From NCBI GenBank assembly GCA_012522285.1, contig JAAYKS010000182.1, positions 1-17,038 of the forward strand: a stretch of DNA of 17,038 bases. Reading direction: 5' to 3'. The DNA is from Clostridiaceae bacterium (lineage in GTDB: Bacteria > Bacillota > Clostridia > Saccharofermentanales > UBA5734). Positions 1 to 7,149 of the stretch are shown here, in pieces. Position numbers and translations under genes: made by a program. Within the stretch, counting starts at the first letter, position 1, and each line of letters starts with the position of its first letter. The notes beneath the pieces were generated by a model. That model was not told the DNA's origin, searched no databases, and saw only the letters and a program-made list of their open reading frames with translations.

Positions 1-2
1 AA

Positions 3-1271
3 CACAACCTTGACGTCATCTTCGCGTTTTCCTCCAGCGGACTGCTTTCCTCCATCACCGGGGTGCTTGCGCCGCGAGCCGGCAAAAAACAGAATCCGGG
101 CGAGGCGCTCGACAATGGAACGTACCTCACGATGGGAATCTTTGGCGTACTGACGTTTATTGCTACCCTCGTGTTTGATTTTGAAATTCGCCTCTGGGGT
201 GCGGTCCTGATCGGACTGGCAGCTGGAGCGGTGATCGGATTTACTTCCGAGCTGTTTACCGGCGACGACGGCAGACCGGTCAAACATGTCGCCAAGGCCT
301 GCACCAGCGGACCTGCCTTTACAATTATTTCCGGTTTCTCCTATGCCTTGATGAGCGCGCTGCCTTCCCTGGTCGGCATCGGCGCGGCAGCAATGGGGTC
401 CTACTATATCTGTGAACCTCTTGGAGAAGGTTATCCGATGTTCGGTATTGCATTGGCCGCTCTGGGCATGCTCTCGGTGGTTGGCATGATCATCTCCAAT
501 GACGCCTATGGCCCGATCGTCGACAACGCACGTGGCCTGGCCGAGATGGGGAGCCTCGGGGACGAAGTGCTCGGCATCACCGACCAGCTCGACGCCGCGG
601 GCAACACCGCCAAGGCAATCACCAAAGGGTTCTCGATCGGTGCCGCGGGCCTGACTGTCATCGCCCTGCTCGCCGCCTACCAGGAAATCGTCGCCAAGAA
701 AATCGGCGAGGCACTGGACTTTTCCATCATGGATCCGCTGGTGTTCTTCGGGCTGCTGGTCGGCGTCGCCATCCCTGCGGTGTTTTCCGCCATGCTGATG
801 ATGGGGGTCGACCGCAACGCAGAGCGCATGGTGACCGAAATCCGTCGCCAGTTCAAAGAGATCCCCGGCCTGATGGAAGGGACCGGCCAGCCTGACTACG
901 TCCGCTGTATCGACATCGCAACTACCGGCGCGCTCAAAGAACTCATTCCTGCCGGTCTTCTTGCGATTCTCTCGACGCTGGTCGTCGGTTTCATCGGCGG
1001 TGTCCACGCAATCGGCGGCTTCCTGACCGGCAACATCATGTCGGGGCTGTTGCTCGCGCTGCTCATGTCCAATGCGGGCGGCATGTGGGACAATGCCAAG
1101 AAGTACGTGGAAGCCGGGCACTTCGGCGGCAAGGGATCGGACGCACACAAAGCGGCCGTCATCGGCGACACCGTCGGCGACCCCCTCAAAGACACAGCCG
1201 GACCTTCGCTCAACACACAAATTACGGTGGTCTCTCTGGTCTCTTCTCGGACCACGGGCGTGTTCGTTTAG
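3..1271 (+). CDS. hppA: Membrane-bound proton-translocating pyrophosphatase, K+-independent type (3' part)
   Basis: The protein hydrolyses pyrophosphate and uses the energy to pump ions across the cytoplasmic membrane. The reading frame is open from the left edge, so the start lies outside; 422 codons are visible of a family usually about 670-800 residues long. Seen: many hydrophobic spans, the motif DAYGPIVDNARGLAEM, the loop GNTAKAITKG near 600-629, and the C-terminal signature GGMWDNAKKY...GSDAHKAA...GDTVGDPLKDTAGPSLN near 1078-1220, which holds the Asp/Lys residues that bind Mg-PPi. In this family a lysine after GNTx (codon 612-614 here), where K+-dependent enzymes have alanine, marks K+-independent enzymes, which are proton pumps. 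The stretch TGDDGRPVKHVAKAC...GPAFTIISG departs from the usual EYYT...TGAATNII pattern, so it may belong to a divergent branch. A terminator follows, so it ends its transcription unit. Confidence 0.93.
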   Translation, partial: HNLDVIFAFSSSGLLSSITGVLAPRAGKKQNPGEALDNGTYLTMGIFGVLTFIATLVFDFEIRLWGAVLIGLAAGAVIGFTSELFTGDDGRPVKHVAKACTSGPAFTIISGFSYALMSALPSLVGIGAAAMGSYYICEPLGEGYPMFGIALAALGMLSVVGMIISNDAYGPIVDNARGLAEMGSLGDEVLGITDQLDAAGNTAKAITKGFSIGAAGLTVIALLAAYQEIVAKKIGEALDFSIMDPLVFFGLLVGVAIPAVFSAMLMMGVDRNAERMVTEIRRQFKEIPGLMEGTGQPDYVRCIDIATTGALKELIPAGLLAILSTLVVGFIGGVHAIGGFLTGNIMSGLLLALLMSNAGGMWDNAKKYVEAGHFGGKGSDAHKAAVIGDTVGDPLKDTAGPSLNTQITVVSLVSSRTTGVFV

Positions 1272-1324
1272 TTCTCGCTGCTGTAAGCGCAAAGACAAAC
1301 CTGCCACCACATCCGTTTACACAG

Positions 1325-1358
1325 AACCGCCGAGCTGCAGGGCCCGGCGGTTTTTTTC
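1325..1358 (+). terminator. Intrinsic terminator after hppA
   Basis: An 8-bp stem AACCGCCG/CGGCGGTT (1325-1332 with 1345-1352) encloses a 12-nt loop and runs into seven T residues. It lies 54 bases after the hppA stop and directly before the next promoter. Confidence 0.85.
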
Positions 1359-1387
1359 TTGCATTGCGGCGCGGACGGATATATGAT
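1359..1387 (+). promoter_or_regulatory. Sigma-A-like promoter for the rsgA leader RNA
   Basis: TTGCAT (1359-1364) and TATGAT (1382-1387) are separated by exactly 17 bases. The -10 box matches consensus at five of six positions; the -35 is weak. Transcription would start near 1394. The promoter sits immediately after the hppA terminator, so hppA and rsgA are separate units. Confidence 0.55.
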
Positions 1388-1393
1388 GTTCGC

Positions 1394-1568
1394 AAATGAT
1401 ACGAAGGGAGTGAGCGGTTGTGAATAGCCGGAACATACGCGGGAGGGTCTCCTCCGTCTAGTTTCATATGCCGCGCCTGCCGGATCAATCTCGGACGGGG
1501 CGCGAGACGACAGGTTTCCCACCGTATGGAAGTGCGGCTGCAGGATTTACCTGCGGCCGTTTTTGTTT
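1394..1568 (+). ncRNA. Structured leader RNA ending in a terminator (candidate riboswitch or sRNA)
   Basis: This otherwise empty 318-base gap before rsgA folds well by eye. A closing stem pairs 1399-1403 with 1523-1527 and 1406-1409 with 1517-1520 across a 2x2 internal loop. It encloses three hairpins: 1415-1419/1426-1430 (loop GTGAAT), 1442-1446/1451-1455 (GGAGG/CCTCC) and 1472-1477/1499-1504 (CGCGCC/GGCGCG). A 10-bp terminator hairpin follows. A closed multi-branch domain followed by a terminator is the usual arrangement of a transcriptional riboswitch, but a free-standing small RNA would look the same. I compared it from memory with T-box, TPP, SAM, cobalamin, c-di-GMP, ykkC, yybP-ykoY and 6S signatures and recognised none. 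That it is transcribed is inferred from the promoter. Confidence 0.45.
1535..1568 (+). terminator. Intrinsic terminator/attenuator in the rsgA leader
   Basis: CGGCTGCAGG (1535-1544) pairs with CCTGCGGCCG (1550-1559) over ten base pairs with one G-T wobble and the loop ATTTA. The tract TTTTTGTTT follows. It lies about 22 bases before the rsgA start, so it either attenuates rsgA or ends a separate small RNA. Confidence 0.75.
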
Positions 1569-1589
1569 GCTTGAAAGGATAAAGGGTGC

Positions 1590-2660
1590 ATGACGATCGA
1601 AAACAATAACAATCAAACCACAATGAAACACGACCAAAGAACCAGCAGCGTTGCCCAAGTGATTGGAAGGCTGGGCGACCGTTATTTGCTGGACGCGGGG
1701 GAGGGGGAGTTCCGGGGTTTCGTCACCGGTCGGTTCCGCAACCAGGCATTGGAGGCGGGGCAATACCCTGTTCCCGGAGACCTGGCCCGATACGAGGCTT
1801 GTGAGCAGATGGACGAGGTTCGGATCACGGCCCTCGAGCCTCGCCGGAACCGGATCGTACGCAAGATGCCGGTCTCGGGTGGCAGAAAAATGCACGACGG
1901 GCTCATCACCGGCGGAACCACCCAGGAACAGGTGCTTGCCGCCAATGTCGACACGGCCTTTATCCTGGCGGGATTGGACGGCAATTACTCGTTGCCCCGG
2001 TTGGAACGGTATCTTGTCATGATCCGGCACGCCCAGGTTCCTCCGGTCATTCTGCTGACCAAAGCAGACTGCTGCGACGATCCGTCCAGCTATATCGAGC
2101 GCACATCGGCTGTCACGACCGATGTGCCGATCCATGCCGTCAGCGCCTACACAGGTCAGGGAATGGACATCGTTCGCGGCTATCTGGAGCCCGGGCGGGT
2201 CGTCGTATTTCTGGGCTCGTCCGGCGTCGGGAAGTCGACTCTGCTCAATACCCTATATGGTCGGGAGGTCCAGACAGTCCGAACGATCAGTGAAAAAACC
2301 GGCAAAGGCCGCCACACCACAACCAACCGGCAGCTCTTTCGCCTCCCCGGCGGTGCGGCAGTGATTGACACACCGGGGATCCGGGAACTGCAGCTCTGGG
2401 TCGAAGAGGAGGATTTGGATCGCGTGTTCTCCGACATCGTCGATCTGGCTGCCCAGTGTAGATTCAACGACTGCACGCACGGATCGGAGCCCGGATGTGC
2501 GGTGCGAGCGGCCATCCGGGAAGGCCGGTTGTCAGAGCCGCGACTCGAGCGCTATCGTACCGAACAACGGGAAGTCGAGCATCTGCATATGCGTCAGACC
2601 GCGTACCTGCGCAAGGTCAACAGGAAGAACAAAGAGGAGGGAACATATGGAGCAGAATAG
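1590..2660 (+). CDS. rsgA: Ribosome small-subunit assembly GTPase RsgA
   Basis: RsgA (YjeQ/YloQ) is a GTPase that checks late maturation of the 30S subunit, binding near the decoding centre. The 356-residue protein has the circularly permuted order typical of the family. It has an N-terminal OB-fold (about residues 15-75), then G4 (LLTKAD, about 155), G1 (GSSGVGKST, about 209-217), G2 (KGRHTTTNR) and G3 (DTPG, about 259). A C-terminal zinc site C-x4-C-x-H-x5-C follows (C290, C295, H297, C303). The ATG at 1590 follows AAAGGATAAAGG; an internal ATG at 1624 is an alternative start closer to the usual N-terminus. The last 14 bases overlap the next gene, whose ribosome binding site lies inside rsgA, so the two are co-transcribed. 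Expression may depend on the structured leader upstream. Confidence 0.95.
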   Translation: MTIENNNNQTTMKHDQRTSSVAQVIGRLGDRYLLDAGEGEFRGFVTGRFRNQALEAGQYPVPGDLARYEACEQMDEVRITALEPRRNRIVRKMPVSGGRKMHDGLITGGTTQEQVLAANVDTAFILAGLDGNYSLPRLERYLVMIRHAQVPPVILLTKADCCDDPSSYIERTSAVTTDVPIHAVSAYTGQGMDIVRGYLEPGRVVVFLGSSGVGKSTLLNTLYGREVQTVRTISEKTGKGRHTTTNRQLFRLPGGAAVIDTPGIRELQLWVEEEDLDRVFSDIVDLAAQCRFNDCTHGSEPGCAVRAAIREGRLSEPRLERYRTEQREVEHLHMRQTAYLRKVNRKNKEEGTYGAE

Positions 2661-3774
2661 AAAGGACCTTTCACACCTTCGGAAGCTGTTCCTGCACATG
2701 GAGCACCACCTTTCGGTCGAAGGGGTGCTGAGCGGTGTACTGGAGGGGAGTATCCATGTTTCCGATCGGGCTGCGATGGTAACCAACGCGCAAGGGGTAC
2801 TCCTGGGCGGAGATCCGCGGGACACCGCATTTTTCCGCGACATGAACCGGGTTTTGCAGGAGGAGATCCTCCCTGCGAGGCAGCGGCAGAGCAAGCTGGA
2901 CTATGTCGTGTTCTATCCGGTCGGAGACGGCATGGCGGATGCCTGGGATCACGCGGTGCATCTTTTGCTGGAGGGACGGGATGCAATGACCGATCACCGG
3001 CTGACCTTCCAGCACAGTCTGGCCGGGTTGCCGGCGGCCCTTCCGGAAGGGGTGGAGGCCGTTTCCGCGGAGTTGCTTGTCCGTCTCGCGCAGACAGATG
3101 GGGAAGGCGCGGAAAGTATGCAGGAGGAGATCCGTTCCTCCTGGGCGTCGGTTGAGGCATTTTTCGATCGCGGGTTTGGCACGGCTGGCTTGCGAGAGGA
3201 TGGGCGGGTCACCGGCTGGTGCCTGACCGATTGGGTGGTTGGATCCGGATGTGAGATCGGGATAGAAACTTTTCCGGACCATCGCCGCCAGGGATGGGGT
3301 AAACGGATGGCGACCGGTACGCTGATCCTTGCGGCGCGTCGCGGGCTTACCGGTGCCGGTTGGCAATGTTGGGCCTCCAATGCGGGATCCATCGGTACGG
3401 CACATGCTGCAGGCTTTCGCGAGGTCGCTTCGTTTCCCATCCGGTTTGGATGGTGTGAGAGCAACAACAACCACCTCGTCAATGGCACCTACTGGCTCAA
3501 AGGCAGACCGGGTGCCGGGATTCCGGCGGATCCCGCTCGTGCCGCCCGGCACTACGCGGCCGCACTCGATATCGGATGGGATTGGGGCGGCGCCGCATGG
3601 CTGTATTGGAACGCGGCATGTGCCCACGCCCGCGCGGGGGATGTGGGTAAAGCCAGATCCTATCTCGTCAAAGCGCGGGACAAGGGATGGCGACATCCGG
3701 TCAGTATCGCTGCCTCTCCGCCCGACCTGGTAGCTCCCGATGATCCGGAAGTGGCGGCACTGTTGTACGACTGA
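2647..3774 (+). CDS. GNAT-family acetyltransferase with C-terminal TPR-like tail
   Basis: A 375-residue protein. The ATG at 2647 is preceded by GAGGAGGGAACAT inside the end of rsgA, so longer upstream starts are rejected. The N-terminal half (EGVLSGVLEGSIHV...GVLLGGDP) resembles the substrate-side region of the GNAT_acetyltran group (PF12746-like, from memory). The acetyl-CoA loop RRQGWGKRMA lies near residues 213-222, followed by CWASNAGSIGTAHAAGF, the usual N-x-x-S...GF block of motif B. Residues about 297-355 form two amphipathic helix pairs (ARAARHYAAALDIG...NAACAHARAGDVGKARSYL) that read like TPR units and are not part of an ordinary GNAT domain. The substrate cannot be told. Overlap with rsgA implies translational coupling; whether it acts on ribosomal material is speculation. 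It ends 9 bases before a convergent gene. Confidence 0.82.
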   Translation: MEQNRKDLSHLRKLFLHMEHHLSVEGVLSGVLEGSIHVSDRAAMVTNAQGVLLGGDPRDTAFFRDMNRVLQEEILPARQRQSKLDYVVFYPVGDGMADAWDHAVHLLLEGRDAMTDHRLTFQHSLAGLPAALPEGVEAVSAELLVRLAQTDGEGAESMQEEIRSSWASVEAFFDRGFGTAGLREDGRVTGWCLTDWVVGSGCEIGIETFPDHRRQGWGKRMATGTLILAARRGLTGAGWQCWASNAGSIGTAHAAGFREVASFPIRFGWCESNNNHLVNGTYWLKGRPGAGIPADPARAARHYAAALDIGWDWGGAAWLYWNAACAHARAGDVGKARSYLVKARDKGWRHPVSIAASPPDLVAPDDPEVAALLYD

Positions 3775-3783
3775 CCCGCAGTG

Positions 3784-4689
3784 TCAGGGCTGGTAGTAAT
3801 ACACGCGGTGCAAGGTCCGGTTTCCATCGAAGGGCGTAAACATCACTTCGATCGCGAAGATGGTGTTCGGCCCGGAGGGAATGGCCAGCGGATAGGTCCC
3901 ATGGCTGGTGGTTTCTCCAGGTCCGAGAGCTGGCAGCGCATTGCCGAACGCGGGGTCGATGCAGACCAATCCGGTTCCGCTTCCGGTGTAGTCCATCTCA
4001 AAGGTCGGTGTTTCACTGGCGTAGAGGGAGAAGTAGAGCTCGCCGGATGTCCAGGTTCGGACTCCTGCGGTGGTTTGGATCTGCTGGCTGCCGGTTCCTG
4101 TCAGGGTCACGGTTTCGCCCGGGACCAGCTGGTCAGGCAACGTCCAGGAGTAGGACGTGGTTGTGGTGAGGGGATCCCAGGCGGTAACCCCCGGTCCGTT
4201 GGGGCCAACAAAGATGATGGTCGCCTGTTGCGGGCCAATCTCCGCGGAGTGTGCGGTCGCCAGTACGGCGTCGGCCAAATCATCCAAAAACGCTACGTAT
4301 TGGTCTGTCACGTGTTGCGGACCGGCCATTGGCGGGGTGGCGACGTTGTCCATCACATAGTCTCGAACCTCGACCAGATGGAAACCGGTTGTGGTGGGCG
4401 CGATGGTTGTGGCCGGAGTATGGGTGGTGGAGGCTGCTGTCGAAGCGTCGGTTGTGGTGACAGAAGTGGTGGAAGTCAAAATGGTTGTGAGTGCCGAGGT
4501 CGTGGGAATTGTAGTCACGGCAGTCGTGATCGAAGCGGCGGTTGTCGTCACCGCGCTGGTCACTGTCGGACCCGGGGTGGTGGCAGTCGCGGTGGTCGGA
4601 GGGGTTTTCCCGCAGCCGGCCCATCCAATCGAAGTGACAAGAAGCAGGACTGACATCACCGCGGTGCTGTGGCGGATTCGAAACGCCAT
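3784..4689 (-). CDS. Putative lipoprotein with Thr-rich linker, unknown function
   Basis: A 301-residue protein. The ATG at 4689 follows AAGGAGGTGAGACGC on the minus strand and opens a lipoprotein signal peptide: a basic start (RIRH), a hydrophobic core (VMSVLLLVTSIGW) and the lipobox WAGC with Cys26. Tryptophan at -3 is unusual, since Leu is the norm. Residues about 30-100 are nearly all Thr, Ser, Ala and Val, a flexible surface linker that could be O-glycosylated. Residues about 100-301 are globular and beta-rich with many aromatics (YSWTLP, GELYFSLYA, VYYYQP). I do not recognise the domain. The protein would be anchored outside the membrane. It is convergent with the acetyltransferase and divergent from the phosphatase gene. 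A TTGACA is present upstream, but no well-spaced -10 goes with it. Confidence 0.8.
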   Translation of the reverse strand: MAFRIRHSTAVMSVLLLVTSIGWAGCGKTPPTTATATTPGPTVTSAVTTTAASITTAVTTIPTTSALTTILTSTTSVTTTDASTAASTTHTPATTIAPTTTGFHLVEVRDYVMDNVATPPMAGPQHVTDQYVAFLDDLADAVLATAHSAEIGPQQATIIFVGPNGPGVTAWDPLTTTTSYSWTLPDQLVPGETVTLTGTGSQQIQTTAGVRTWTSGELYFSLYASETPTFEMDYTGSGTGLVCIDPAFGNALPALGPGETTSHGTYPLAIPSGPNTIFAIEVMFTPFDGNRTLHRVYYYQP

Positions 4690-4781
4690 GCGTCTCACCT
4701 CCTTGCTACTTCCAGTATATTCGGCTGTCAACAGGTTTGGTGGCTGGTGGTAGGATAGTAGAAAAAGAGGGAGGTGTCCCA

Positions 4782-5405
4782 ATGGATTTGATCCTGATTC
4801 GACATGGCGAATGCGAAGCATCTACCCCCGGGTGGATGAATCCGGACAACGGGCAAATGGATCCGCCTTTGAGCGGGCTGGGGCGCAGGCAGGCGTTGGC
4901 TCTTGCCCCGAGGATTGCGGCGTTGCGGCCCGCTGTGATCCTGTCGAGTGATTTGCGCCGTACGATGGAGACCGCAGATCTGGTGTCCGCTTCCTGCGAT
5001 TGTCCCCGGGAGATCAATCCCGCATTTCGGGAGATCCATATGGGCGACATCTGGACCAGAGGATGGGATGACTTTCCGGATTTACACGCTGCGTGGATGC
5101 GCCACCAGGAGGATCTTCCCTATCCTGGCGGAGAAAACGGGGGTGATGTCTGGGACCGATGCCGTCCAGCACTGGAAGCGCTTTGCGGGCGAGAGGAAGG
5201 CCCTATTGTCATCGTCACCCATGGCGGGGTCATTCGAAGCGTGGTATGCGGCATGATGAATGTCCCCCAGCAACGCAGATTTTTTCTTGGTGCGCCGGTG
5301 GTCAACACATCGATGACCTGGATCCAGACCGGAGAGCCATGGTGGCCCGGTCATATTCACATTTTCAACGATTTTTCACATCTGGACAAAACCCTGCTGC
5401 GGTGA
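4782..5405 (+). CDS. Histidine phosphatase family protein (phosphoglycerate mutase-like)
   Basis: A 207-residue protein that starts at ATG 4782 after GAGGGAGGTGTCCCA. It opens with LILIRHGECEAS, the RHG motif carrying the phospho-accepting histidine (H8). It continues with LSGLGRRQALALAPRI and ILSSDLRRTMETA, the phosphate-pocket arginine region, then REIHMGDIW (acid region) and VIVTHGGVIR with the second catalytic histidine (H147). Length and motif order fit small cobC/GpmB-like phosphatases. No cobalamin genes are nearby, so alpha-ribazole phosphatase is not supported and the substrate is unknown. The gene is divergent from the Thr-rich lipoprotein gene, with 92 bases between the two starts. 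A TAGGAT at 4751 is a possible -10, but I see no good -35. Confidence 0.9.
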   Translation: MDLILIRHGECEASTPGWMNPDNGQMDPPLSGLGRRQALALAPRIAALRPAVILSSDLRRTMETADLVSASCDCPREINPAFREIHMGDIWTRGWDDFPDLHAAWMRHQEDLPYPGGENGGDVWDRCRPALEALCGREEGPIVIVTHGGVIRSVVCGMMNVPQQRRFFLGAPVVNTSMTWIQTGEPWWPGHIHIFNDFSHLDKTLLR

Positions 5406-5420
5406 CATCCGGGGTATGGG

Positions 5421-5426
5421 TATAAT
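5421..5426 (+). promoter_or_regulatory. Consensus -10 box before the AIM24-family gene
   Basis: A perfect TATAAT lies 43 bases before the start codon, in the 63-base gap after the phosphatase gene. No good -35 lies 16-18 bases upstream, so it may need an activator or be weak. It suggests a transcription unit of the AIM24 gene plus the next gene. Confidence 0.4.
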
Positions 5427-5468
5427 GGAAACAACCAAGCCAACATAAAAGCGACGGAGGTAACGTCA

Positions 5469-6317
5469 ATGATTTGCCCGAAATGTGGAAACAACATGAC
5501 CGGAACCGCCAAGTTTTGTAACCGTTGCGGCAGCTCCATGGACGCGCCTGCTACCCCTCAGGCGTACCAGCAGCCTGCCCCTCCGCCTCCCGCATACCAG
5601 CAGCAGGCACCGATGAATTATGCGCCTGCAGGGGCGCTCCGTTACGAAGTGTTCGGCGACAACATGCCCGCGGTATCGATCCGCTTGAACCCCGGCGAGA
5701 GCATCTTTACCCAGTCTGGCGGGATGGTCTGGATGGATAACGGCATTACCATGACGACCAACATGCAAGGCGGACTGATGAAGGGCCTCGGACGGATGTT
5801 CAGTGGCGAGTCGTTGTTTATGGCGACGTACACCTCCTCGATGCCCAACCAGGAAATCGTGATCGCCAGTACTTTCCCAGGGCATATCGTGGCGATCGAC
5901 GTAAGCGGCCGCGGGATCATCGCACAGCGCGGCGCTTTCCTGTGCGCACAGCCCAGTGTCACGCTGAGCGCACATGTGGTTCGTGGCCTCGGCGCTGGTT
6001 TGTTCGGCGGGGAAGGATTTGTCCTGCAGCGGATCGTCGGGACCGGCCTGGTCTTCCTGGAGATCGACGGCAGCCTCAAGGAGCGGGTACTCGCACCGGG
6101 CGAGACCATCAAGGTCGACACCGGAAACGTCGCGGCATACGAGGAGACAGTGCAATATCAGGCGCAGATGGTCAAAGGATTCAAGAACGTGCTGTTTGGC
6201 GGTGAAGGATTGTTCCTGACCACGCTCACCGGGCCCGGCAAAGTCTGGCTGCAGACGATGACCATGCCCGGTTTTGCCAAGCAGTTGATTCCCTTCCTGC
6301 CAAAGAGTTCCAACTAA
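5469..6317 (+). CDS. Zinc-ribbon AIM24/TIGR00266 family protein
   Basis: A 282-residue protein whose ATG follows GACGGAGGTAACGTCA. The N-terminus is a short zinc ribbon (C3, C6, C17, C20: CPKC...CNRC). A Pro/Gln/Tyr/Ala-rich linker follows (about 27-53, with repeated AYQQ units). Residues about 60-275 form the beta-rich AIM24 domain, seen in LNPGESIFTQSGGMVWMD, GLGRMFSGESLFMATY and LFGGEGLFLTTLTGPGKVWLQT. The Gly-rich segment LGAGLFGGEG recurs as VLFGGEGL, showing the internal repeat of this fold. Bacterial members have no settled function; the family is named for a yeast mitochondrial inner-membrane organisation protein. There is no signal peptide, so it is probably cytoplasmic or membrane-peripheral. 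The next gene begins within 8-14 bases and is surely co-transcribed. Confidence 0.9.
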   Translation: MICPKCGNNMTGTAKFCNRCGSSMDAPATPQAYQQPAPPPPAYQQQAPMNYAPAGALRYEVFGDNMPAVSIRLNPGESIFTQSGGMVWMDNGITMTTNMQGGLMKGLGRMFSGESLFMATYTSSMPNQEIVIASTFPGHIVAIDVSGRGIIAQRGAFLCAQPSVTLSAHVVRGLGAGLFGGEGFVLQRIVGTGLVFLEIDGSLKERVLAPGETIKVDTGNVAAYEETVQYQAQMVKGFKNVLFGGEGLFLTTLTGPGKVWLQTMTMPGFAKQLIPFLPKSSN

Positions 6318-6325
6318 GGAGCCGG

Positions 6326-7108
6326 TTGGATTTGCACATCGATTTATTTGATACAGAGGCTTTTGAACGTGCCTGTGCCCGCGTGATCGGCGTTGATCGC
6401 CCCCGCGCGGGCATTGGCACATTGGGCGAGAAAACACTACACGCAATCCTCAAACACTTTTTGGAACCGGACGAGTCCAGACATGAAATTCGCATCGGCG
6501 GATATTATGCGGACATCTGCGGACCCTATGGGATCGTCGAGATTCAAACCGCGGGTTTTTCGCGTTTGCGTCCGAAACTCAAAGCATTTTTGCCGGAGTA
6601 TCCCGTCACGGTCGTCTATCCGGTGCCTTGCGTGAAATGGCTCCAGTGGGTCGACGAGGAAACGGGTGAGATCACAAAAAAGAGAAAATCACCCAAGGTG
6701 GGGCGGCCCTCCGAGGTTTTTCGGGAGTTGGTCTACATGAAGCCTTGCCTCGGAGAAGAACGGCTTACCCTGTTGATCCTGCTGATCGACATGGAGGAGT
6801 ACCGGCTGCTCAACGGGTGGAGCACTGACAAAAAGCGGGGTTCTTCGAGATTTGACCGGATACCGACCCGAATTGCCGACGCCGTCCGGGTCACTCTTCC
6901 CGGAGGATTGGATCAACTGATGCCTGCGGATTTGCCGGAATCGTTCACATCCAGGCAGTATGCGGACGCCTCGGGGATGCGGTTATCCGACGCACAGCGC
7001 GCGATCAATGTACTCCTGGCTGCCGGCCGGATCTGTGTGGTCGGCAAAGTCGGGCGATTGCGCCTCTATGAAACCGCAGTGCAAGAACCGGAATCAACCG
7101 TCCTATAG
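6326..7108 (+). CDS. Uncharacterised protein, possible PD-(D/E)XK-like core plus C-terminal winged helix
   Basis: Up to 260 residues. There is no ATG near the start: TTG at 6326 lies 4 bases from AGGAG, and TTG at 6332 is better spaced from the same site, so 6332 may be the true start. Residues 35-85 read as an alpha helix with E35, then strands HEIRIGGYYADI (D63) and GIVEIQT (E72-x-Q74), then R80 and K84. That arrangement resembles the E...D...ExK/ExQ core of the PD-(D/E)XK nuclease fold. Residues about 208-255 (FTSRQYADASG...AQRAINVLLAAGRI...GRLRLYE) look like a winged helix-turn-helix. I know no named family for it. It follows the AIM24 gene by 8 bases, so the two probably act together. 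Nuclease activity is inference from motif spacing only. Confidence 0.7.
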   Translation: MDLHIDLFDTEAFERACARVIGVDRPRAGIGTLGEKTLHAILKHFLEPDESRHEIRIGGYYADICGPYGIVEIQTAGFSRLRPKLKAFLPEYPVTVVYPVPCVKWLQWVDEETGEITKKRKSPKVGRPSEVFRELVYMKPCLGEERLTLLILLIDMEEYRLLNGWSTDKKRGSSRFDRIPTRIADAVRVTLPGGLDQLMPADLPESFTSRQYADASGMRLSDAQRAINVLLAAGRICVVGKVGRLRLYETAVQEPESTVL

Positions 7109-7149
7109 ATTTCACCGGGTTTTGTCCCGGGAAGAAACAGGAGAACACC

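Noticed and set aside
1200..1271. A frameshift at the hppA C-terminus
   Set aside because: The end after GPSLN looks unusual, but it still reads as a hydrophobic last segment (TQITVVSLVSS), the stop is followed by a terminator, and no other frame restores a better match.
1368..1477. Alternative pairing of GGCGCGG...ATATGA (from 1368) with TCATATG-CCGCGCC
   Set aside because: The 5' arm overlaps the promoter and would lie before the predicted transcription start, so it could not be in the same RNA.
2594..3696. Long minus-strand frames (188 and 341 codons) over the GNAT gene
   Set aside because: They are shadows of the acetyltransferase in other frames, rich in Pro/Arg, with no start signal.
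3781..4653. Gly/Cys-rich and Val-rich open frames on the plus strand over the lipoprotein gene
   Set aside because: They arise from reading the Thr-rich ACN codons in reverse; the minus-strand frame has a ribosome binding site and a signal peptide.
5466..6446. A 326-codon minus-strand open frame over the AIM24 gene
   Set aside because: The sense strand encodes a clear AIM24 protein with a strong ribosome binding site; the antisense frame has none.
7115..7130. Hairpin CCGGG/CCCGG before the UPF0251 gene as a terminator
   Set aside because: The stem is only five base pairs and has no T-tract after it.
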